A DNA stretch of 10,708 bases, taken from NCBI GenBank assembly GCA_021793635.1, contig JAJYSI010000066.1:1-10708 (forward strand), in the 5' to 3' direction. A program made the translations under genes and the position numbers. Positions 5,573 to 10,708 of the stretch are shown one piece after another (the stretch's first letter is position 1; every line of letters starts with the position of its first letter). The notes beneath the pieces are model-generated. The model saw nothing but the letters and a program-made list of their open reading frames with translations, did not search any database and had not been told where the DNA came from. Source of the DNA: Bacteroidota bacterium (GTDB taxonomy: Bacteria > Bacteroidota > Ignavibacteria > Ignavibacteriales > Ignavibacteriaceae).

Positions 5573-7600
5573 TTATTTTTTGTGTTTTGCGAACCAATCA
5601 AAAACCGAATGCCACCAGAAACGGGCATCCTGCGGATGAACAACAAAATGAAACTCGTCCGGGAAGTAAAGCATCTTGCTTTCAACACCAAGTCTTTGAA
5701 GTGAAGAAAACAACTGAAATGCCTGATCTTCAGGTACGCGGTAATCATGTCCGCCTTCAACTATAAGCATCGGTGTTTTGGCATTCTGAATAAATCTTTG
5801 CGGATTCCATTTTTCATAAAGTGCTCTGTTAGTCCAAGGTGTTCCGTTAAATTCCCATTCGGGGAACCAAAGTTCTTCGGTTGTTCCCCACATACTTATA
5901 GTATTAAAAACTCCATCGTGAGATACCAATGCGTTAAAGCGGTTAGTATGCCCTTCAATCCAGTTAATCATATAACCGCCGTAAGATGCACCAGCGGCAA
6001 AAGTATTTTTCTTATCGATAAATTTGAAATGCTTAACTGCATAATCATAAACATCCATTAGATCCTGATAAGGCCTGCCGCCCCAATCCCTGGAGACTGC
6101 GTTGGTAAAAGGCTGACCGTAGCCGGTGCTTCCGGTTGGATTAGGCGCAATAACCACATAGCCTTTTGAAGCAAAAAGTTCTGTATTCCAGCGGTAATGA
6201 AAATCGTCTTCCCAGTGTCCTTGCGGTCCGCCGTGAATTAAAAATATCATCGGATATTTTTTTGCAGGATCAAAGAATGGAGGTTTGATTATTTCAGACT
6301 GGATTTTCTTTCCGTCTGCACCTTCGCACCAGAATGTTTCAAGCGGAATCATTTTAATGTTCGCCAAACGCTCTTTATTCAAAAATGTAAGCTGCTTTAC
6401 GTCCCCGCCATTTGAATTCATCGAGAAAATTTCATACGGAAGCGTTGAGTATTGTTCCTTGAAGAAAATTGTTTTTCCGTTAGGTGATACTACCACGTTT
6501 GTGTTGCTGTGTTCTTTCAGAATTAAATTAATTTTACCGGTACTTATATCGATCTTATAAACTGAATTGTAGATTTCGTTATTGGCTGTAAAATAAATCT
6601 CTTTCGAATCCGGCGACCAAACAATTTCTTCGATTGATCTGTCAAATCCTTTGGTAAGATTTTTTAATTTGCCTGTTGATCTATCATATAAAACAAGATA
6701 AGATTGATCCGATTCATGACCCGGTACAAGCATCGATGAGAACGCAATATATTTTCCATCGGGAGAATAAACCGGCTGGCAATCATCTCCTTTGCTCTCG
6801 GAGATTTTTTTCATCGGCGCCTTTTCATCTTTCTTGATATCAGCAATATTAACAACATAAACTTCGTTGTTAGTACTATTTGCAATGACAGAATTCGGAT
6901 TCATTGTAAAAGCGATTTGCTTATCATTTGGTGAAAAATTAAAATCATTATCACTTCCAAGATCAAGCGGAGGAACATCATTGTGCATCATATATGTTAA
7001 ATCGGAATATTCCTTCGTCCCGGTATCAAATAAAAAGATATGGCTTCTCTTGCCGTTAAGCCATCTATTCCACTGCCTGAACATAAGATGAGTCAATACT
7101 CTTACATTCAGTTTTGATTCTTTCTTCTCATCGTCTTTCTTTTTATCGCATTCCTGATTCGGACAATCAGGATAAACCGAAGAAATAATTAAAAATTTCT
7201 TACCGTCATTAGACCATCTGAAATCATCAACACCGGTATAAAGATCGGTTACTTGCCGGTCATCAGAACCATCAAGATTGCATGTATGGATTTGACCATC
7301 AACAAGGTAGGCAATCTTTTTTCCGTCCGCTGAAAATTTCGGAGAGGATTCACTTTTATCAGAGTTCTTTAACGGACGGAGGTCTGAACCGTCTGAATTA
7401 ATTAAATAAATATCGGTGTTGCCATTATTTTCGTCCATATTGTATGTTGTCACCGTATAAGCTATTGTCTTTCCATCGGGAGAAAGTTCAAAAGTTCCTA
7501 TTCGTTTCATTGCCCAAAGGTCGTCAACAGACAAAGGATGCTTTTCTTGTGCAGCAAGAAGACATGGCAGCATTAACAAAATTGTGAGAAGAGTTTTCAT
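5573..7600 (-). CDS. Secreted S9 family serine peptidase, dipeptidyl-peptidase-5-like
   Basis: About 675 residues. Residue numbers here count from the upstream ATG at 7603. A signal peptide (2-19, ending LLAAQ) sends it to the periplasm or outside. Residues 25-410 are a beta-propeller with repeats of the type SPDGKxIAY (41-49, 91-99, 280-288, 330-338). Residues 420-676 are the alpha/beta hydrolase domain with LIHGGPQG (455-462), the nucleophile in GASYGGY (Ser540), Asp620 in GGHDYRVP, and His652 in DEFHF. All three catalytic residues are present. Layout, length and the charged Cys-containing insert YPDCPNQECDKKK (144-156) fit the DPP5/acylaminoacyl-peptidase-like S9 group of Bacteroidota, which removes dipeptides during protein feeding. 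ATG at 7600 is preferred because AGAGG then sits five bases upstream; from ATG 7603 it would be only two. It is followed by the DUF1232 gene after 9 bases. Confidence 0.93.
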   Translation of the reverse strand: MKTLLTILLMLPCLLAAQEKHPLSVDDLWAMKRIGTFELSPDGKTIAYTVTTYNMDENNGNTDIYLINSDGSDLRPLKNSDKSESSPKFSADGKKIAYLVDGQIHTCNLDGSDDRQVTDLYTGVDDFRWSNDGKKFLIISSVYPDCPNQECDKKKDDEKKESKLNVRVLTHLMFRQWNRWLNGKRSHIFLFDTGTKEYSDLTYMMHNDVPPLDLGSDNDFNFSPNDKQIAFTMNPNSVIANSTNNEVYVVNIADIKKDEKAPMKKISESKGDDCQPVYSPDGKYIAFSSMLVPGHESDQSYLVLYDRSTGKLKNLTKGFDRSIEEIVWSPDSKEIYFTANNEIYNSVYKIDISTGKINLILKEHSNTNVVVSPNGKTIFFKEQYSTLPYEIFSMNSNGGDVKQLTFLNKERLANIKMIPLETFWCEGADGKKIQSEIIKPPFFDPAKKYPMIFLIHGGPQGHWEDDFHYRWNTELFASKGYVVIAPNPTGSTGYGQPFTNAVSRDWGGRPYQDLMDVYDYAVKHFKFIDKKNTFAAGASYGGYMINWIEGHTNRFNALVSHDGVFNTISMWGTTEELWFPEWEFNGTPWTNRALYEKWNPQRFIQNAKTPMLIVEGGHDYRVPEDQAFQLFSSLQRLGVESKMLYFPDEFHFVVHPQDARFWWHSVFDWFAKHKK

Positions 7601-7633
7601 CATATCCTCTAATTGATTTCAAAAATTTGATGT

Positions 7634-7665
7634 TAAAAATAGTCTAACTTGTTTTGAAAGGCAAA
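7634..7665 (-). promoter_or_regulatory. Probable promoter of the S9 peptidase gene
   Basis: The minus strand reads TTTG (7665-7662), a 20-base spacer, then TATTTTTA (7641-7634), which is the TAnnTTTG element with one mismatch in the last position. The spacer equals that of the better match at 5075-5106. Transcription would start near 7627, about 27 bases before the ATG. The interval 7601-7745 separates divergent genes, so the Uma2 promoter should lie here too, but I see no good plus-strand match. Confidence 0.4.
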
Positions 7666-7745
7666 GAAACATGCACTGAAATTTTATTTTTCATGTTTGG
7701 ATAAGTTTCATTACATTACCAGTGCTAATAGGAAAGATTTTACCA

Positions 7746-8327
7746 ATGGACAAGGAGCTTAAAACTTTTATTTCTCCGGAAGATTATCTAGAGATTGAAA
7801 GACAAGCCGAATACAAAAGCGAATACTACAACGGCGAGATGTTTGCTTTTGCCGGTGCTGGTTTCAATCATAACATAATCGCCGTAAATATCACAACTTT
7901 TCTGAATAATCAGTTAAGAAGCAAAAGCTGCATTGTATTTAACAGTGATATGAGACTGTTTGTTGAAGCTTTTAACTTGTACACTTATCCGGACGTAATG
8001 ATCGTGTGCGGTAAAGTTAATTTTTTAGACGATAATAAAGATAACGTGCTCAATCCTTTAATGATTATTGAAATACTTTCCAAAAGCACAGAGTCTTATG
8101 ACAGAGGAAAGAAGTTTGAGTTTTACCGTTCTATTCCTTCCTTAAAAGAATATGTTTTGGTTTCTTCCGACAGACCTTTGGTAGAAATCTTTACTAAGAA
8201 TGAAAAGAATCTGTGGGTACTGTCAGATGAAAAAAATCTTGAAAACTTGGTTAAAATTTCTTCCATTGGTTTAGATGTCCCGTTAAAAGAAATTTATTTC
8301 AAAGTTGATTTTATAGAAAAAGACTAA
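7746..8327 (+). CDS. Uma2 family (DUF820) nuclease-like protein
   Basis: A 193-residue protein matching the Uma2/DUF820 family, which has a PD-(D/E)XK restriction-endonuclease-like fold. Seen in order: ISPEDYLEIERQAEYKSEYYNGE (split between 9 and 31), the GAGFNHNII stretch at 37-45, YPDVMIV at 81-87 with the putative metal-binding Asp83, IIEILSKSTE at 107-116 with Glu109, then Asp119 and Lys122-123, and EYVLVSSD at 135-142. All the usual core residues are present and the length is normal. No cellular substrate is known for this family, which is often found in many copies per genome in Cyanobacteria, Chloroflexota and relatives. I start at ATG 7746 (MDKELKTFIS), the usual family start; an in-frame GTG at 7722 would add eight residues. 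AGGAAAG stands about 12 bases upstream, rather far. It is the first gene of the plus-strand block. Confidence 0.9.
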   Translation: MDKELKTFISPEDYLEIERQAEYKSEYYNGEMFAFAGAGFNHNIIAVNITTFLNNQLRSKSCIVFNSDMRLFVEAFNLYTYPDVMIVCGKVNFLDDNKDNVLNPLMIIEILSKSTESYDRGKKFEFYRSIPSLKEYVLVSSDRPLVEIFTKNEKNLWVLSDEKNLENLVKISSIGLDVPLKEIYFKVDFIEKD

Positions 8328-8354
8328 ACAGAATTTATTATTTTTTTACGCAGT

Positions 8355-9050
8355 ATGATTTTCCTTCCCGGAACAGACAAACAATCAGAAATATTATTTG
8401 ACACTCTCAATCTAGACCTATCTTCAATTTTAATTATTGGACCCGGATGTGAAGATATTTCTAAATCAATGGCGGCAAAATATTCTGCTGCAGTAACTAT
8501 CATCGTTGAAAATCACGAATCGCTGCTTACGTCCAGACTTAGGATTGCAGGACAAAAGAATGTGTCAGTAAAAATGATGGATTATTCAAATACTGATTTT
8601 AAAGATTCAGCTTTTGATCTGGTTTATGCACAGGCTTCTATCTCGAATAAAAACAGAAACAAAATTATTAGGGAAATTAAACGGATTTTAAAACCGGGAG
8701 GATATTTTTGCAGCGGAGAAATCGTTAGTTTAAAAAATAGTGTCCCGGTTTTTGTTGACGATATTTGGAAAGCTTCTAATATTATTCCATTAGAAATTAA
8801 TACCTTTGCAGATTTTTACAGAGGGAAAGAATTTGAGATTATACTGGAGGAAGATCTTTCTTCTAATTTAAAAGAGTTCTATTTGATGAGCAGCCGTCTT
8901 CTGAAAGAAAAATCCGGAGAGCTGACTGAAGAAGAAAAAAGCTATTATAAAAAATTGTTAAAACAGATTAGCCATGAATCGAATGTATATTTAAAACTTG
9001 GCGGAGATAAATTCATTGGTTATAAAATGGCGATTATGAAGAAGGTTTAA
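8355..9050 (+). CDS. Class I SAM-dependent methyltransferase, substrate unknown
   Basis: A 231-residue cytoplasmic protein with the Rossmann-type methyltransferase core. Motif I is ILIIGPGCEDIS (25-36), the acidic residue after strand 2 is Glu52 in VENHE, the motif III region is MMDYSNTDF (74-82) with Asp76, motif IV is FDLVYAQASI (87-96), and LKPGGYF (112-118) follows. This arrangement is that of Methyltransf_11/25 relatives. The C-terminal 100 residues, which should set the substrate, carry a charged helical stretch (SGELTEEEKSYYKKLLKQIS region, about 187-206) and match nothing I know. The ATG at 8355 has no clear Shine-Dalgarno and lies 27 bases after the Uma2 stop. The stop at 9048-9050 is two bases before the rlmD start, so the two methyltransferase genes are probably translated together. 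Methylation of RNA, protein or a small molecule is all possible. Confidence 0.85.
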   Translation: MIFLPGTDKQSEILFDTLNLDLSSILIIGPGCEDISKSMAAKYSAAVTIIVENHESLLTSRLRIAGQKNVSVKMMDYSNTDFKDSAFDLVYAQASISNKNRNKIIREIKRILKPGGYFCSGEIVSLKNSVPVFVDDIWKASNIIPLEINTFADFYRGKEFEIILEEDLSSNLKEFYLMSSRLLKEKSGELTEEEKSYYKKLLKQISHESNVYLKLGGDKFIGYKMAIMKKV

Positions 9051-9052
9051 GA

Positions 9053-10504
9053 TTGAAAAAAGGCGACATAATAGAAGTTGAAATTGAAAAGTATGCATTC
9101 GAAGGAAGAGGAATTGCTAAAGTACCGGTGGGATCGATCCGCTCTGATATTGGCAAAGACGAAGATCCGAACTCAAACTATGTTGTGTTTGTTGACGGTT
9201 CATTCACGGGTGATAAGGTAAGAGCGGAACTTAAAAAGATAAAAAAATCATTCGCGGAAGCCAAGGCAATAGAAATTGTTTCTCCCTCAAGATTCAGGAT
9301 AAAAGCAAAGTGTAAATATTTCGGAGAGTGCGGAGGATGCAAACAGCAAGATCTTGATTATGCACAACAAGTCAAATTTAAGCAGCAGCAGACAGAAGAA
9401 ATTTTTAATAAACTTGGCGGCTTTAATGATATTTTAATTGAAGAAATTATTCCTTCGGAAAAAATATTTTATTATAGAAACAAAATGGAATTTTCTTTTT
9501 CCGATATGCGATGGCTGACTCAATCAGAAATAAATTCCGATAAAGATTTAGAAAGAGATTTTGCGCTCGGTCTTCATGTTCCGCAGGTTTTTGATAAAGT
9601 TCTAGACATTGATGAATGCTTCCTTCAATCCGAAGTGAGCAATAAGATTTTAAATCTAACAACGGCATTTTTTAAAAATAAGAACATCAAGCCTTATTCA
9701 ACAAAAACTAATTCCGGCAATCTTCGCAACCTTATCATTAAAACATCATGTCACATGAATGAATTGATGGTCAATATAGTTACTTTTAATGATGATGGAG
9801 ATTTGATAAGATCTTACTCAGAAACCTTACTAAAACAAGTACCTGAGATCACTACGATTGTCAATAATATCAATCAGAAAAAATCCTCTGTTGCTACGGG
9901 CGATTATGAAAAGGTTATTTACGGCAGCGGATTTATTTATGACTTAATCGGAAATTATAAGTTTAGAATAAGTGCCAATTCTTTTTTTCAGACGAATACT
10001 TTGCAGGCAGAAAAGCTTTATCAAACCGCACTTAGCTTTGCTGAACTCAGCGGAAATGAAATTGTTTACGACCTTTATTCAGGTGCCGGAACAATCTCAA
10101 TTTTTGTTTCAGGAAAATCAAAAGAGGTTTTTGCTTTTGAAACTGTTGAATCGGCGGTAGCAGATGCTGGGGAGAATAAAAAAATTAATAATATCGACAA
10201 TGTTCATTTCTTCGCTGCTGACTTATACAAATCTTTTTTACCATTAGTTGAAGAGAACAAATTGCCTTTACCTGACGTAGTAATTTTAGATCCTCCAAGA
10301 AGCGGAATGCATTCAAATACTGTTAATGATGTAATTAAATTAAAGCCTAAGAAGATTGTTTATGTTAGCTGCAATCCGGCAACTCAGGTTAGGGATATTA
10401 AATTGTTTGTAAATTCCGGTTACAAAATAATTAAGATGAGACCGGTAGATATGTTTCCGCATACTTACCATATCGAAAATGTAGCAGTACTAGAAAGTCA
10501 TTAG
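9053..10504 (+). CDS. rlmD: 23S rRNA (uracil-5-)-methyltransferase, RlmD type
   Basis: A 483-residue RNA m5U methyltransferase. An N-terminal TRAM domain (1-78) precedes an iron-sulfur cluster site: Cys87, Cys93 and Cys96 in CKYFGECGGC, with Cys189 as likely fourth ligand. The catalytic half shows SFFQTN (310-315), SAM-binding YDLYSGAGTISI (339-350), DPPRSG (413-418), nucleophile Cys440 in YVSCNPAT, and the base Glu475 in HIENVAVLE. All are those of the RumA/RlmD family, which methylates U1939 and, in RlmCD relatives, also U747 of 23S rRNA; which one cannot be decided from sequence. The TRAM domain contains an insert of about 17 residues (25-43) between GRGIAKV and YVVFVDG. The start is TTG at 9053, two bases after the preceding stop, with GAAGG inside the end of the methyltransferase gene. 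The stop overlaps the convergent gene. Confidence 0.95.
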   Translation: MKKGDIIEVEIEKYAFEGRGIAKVPVGSIRSDIGKDEDPNSNYVVFVDGSFTGDKVRAELKKIKKSFAEAKAIEIVSPSRFRIKAKCKYFGECGGCKQQDLDYAQQVKFKQQQTEEIFNKLGGFNDILIEEIIPSEKIFYYRNKMEFSFSDMRWLTQSEINSDKDLERDFALGLHVPQVFDKVLDIDECFLQSEVSNKILNLTTAFFKNKNIKPYSTKTNSGNLRNLIIKTSCHMNELMVNIVTFNDDGDLIRSYSETLLKQVPEITTIVNNINQKKSSVATGDYEKVIYGSGFIYDLIGNYKFRISANSFFQTNTLQAEKLYQTALSFAELSGNEIVYDLYSGAGTISIFVSGKSKEVFAFETVESAVADAGENKKINNIDNVHFFAADLYKSFLPLVEENKLPLPDVVILDPPRSGMHSNTVNDVIKLKPKKIVYVSCNPATQVRDIKLFVNSGYKIIKMRPVDMFPHTYHIENVAVLESH

Positions 10505-10708
10505 AATTTTTTCCTATTATTTAAAAGCAAGACAAATTCACCCTTCAATTGTCTTTCTTCCGCTTTTCTCAAAATATCTGCTGCGCTTCCGCGGTAGAAC
10601 TTTTCATTCTGCATCGTAAGTTGAAAAGCAAGCACTGCTGGAATATTTTTTCCAAAAATCTTTACTACATCTTCAAGCAAACTTTTTAATCTGTAAGGTG
10701 TATCCATT
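10501..10708 (-). CDS. RsmI-type tetrapyrrole-methylase family protein, C-terminal part
   Basis: Only the last 68 full codons are inside the window; the reading frame is open to the right edge, so the ATG at 10707 is probably internal. MDTPYRLKSLLEDVVKIFG, the LAFQLTMQNEKFYRG stretch and KGEFVLLL match the C-terminal region of RsmI, the 16S rRNA C1402 2'-O-methyltransferase (compare the family's ESPHRL, LARELTK and KGExVLxV). The TPYR variant resembles shorter RsmI relatives common in Bacteroidota, so this may be such a paralogue and not canonical RsmI. Its stop TAA (10501-10503) overlaps the rlmD stop TAG (10502-10504) on the other strand. No terminator fits between the two genes. Confidence 0.72.
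   Translation of the reverse strand, partial: MDTPYRLKSLLEDVVKIFGKNIPAVLAFQLTMQNEKFYRGSAADILRKAEERQLKGEFVLLLNNRKKF

Noticed and set aside
5560..5760. Minus-strand 66-codon frame inside the end of the S9 peptidase gene
   Set aside because: It lies in another frame of the intact catalytic domain and no domain is visible.
7746..8327. Uma2 gene as part of a restriction or defence system
   Set aside because: There is no methyltransferase of restriction type, helicase or toxin partner nearby; the adjacent methyltransferases belong to an rRNA-modification context.

Overview
The window is A+T-rich bacterial chromosome, most likely from the Bacteroidota/Ignavibacteriota (Chlorobi-related) lineage. 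Three things point there. Two leader regions carry Bacteroidota-type promoter elements (TTTG, 20-base spacer, TAnnTTT[G/A]). There is a secreted S9 peptidase of the dipeptidyl-peptidase-5 type. An uncharacterised outer-membrane barrel is paired with a small lipoprotein. This assignment is inference, because the window contains no rRNA or other decisive marker.

Layout. Everything from position 1 to about 7600 reads on the minus strand. In transcription order this block is: the S9 peptidase and a DUF1232/YkvA membrane protein (coupled pair, probable terminator at 5109-5153); an 86-residue coiled-coil protein and a Nudix hydrolase; a previously untracked 29-residue membrane microprotein with a near-ideal ribosome binding site; recN; the barrel and lipoprotein pair, closed by a clear intrinsic terminator at 415-448; and finally the first 77 codons of a HemW-type radical SAM protein that runs off the left edge. 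From 7746 to 10504 the genes read on the plus strand: a Uma2-family nuclease-like protein, a class I SAM methyltransferase and, two bases after it, an RlmD-type 23S rRNA uracil methyltransferase. The right edge holds the C-terminal part of an RsmI-type methyltransferase on the minus strand, whose stop overlaps the rlmD stop tail to tail.

Functionally this is mostly housekeeping DNA: DNA repair (RecN), rRNA modification (RlmD, RsmI-like), nucleotide-sugar clean-up (Nudix), haem chaperoning or synthesis (HemW) and envelope or peptide catabolism (S9 peptidase, barrel, lipoprotein). I see no tRNA or rRNA, no CRISPR array, no transposase, no prophage and no obvious defence island. The parts worth a second look are the recN upstream region (microprotein, 13-bp perfect inverted repeat), the degenerate hexamer repeat near 304-366, and the unnamed barrel and lipoprotein pair. 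I found no convincing large undescribed system.
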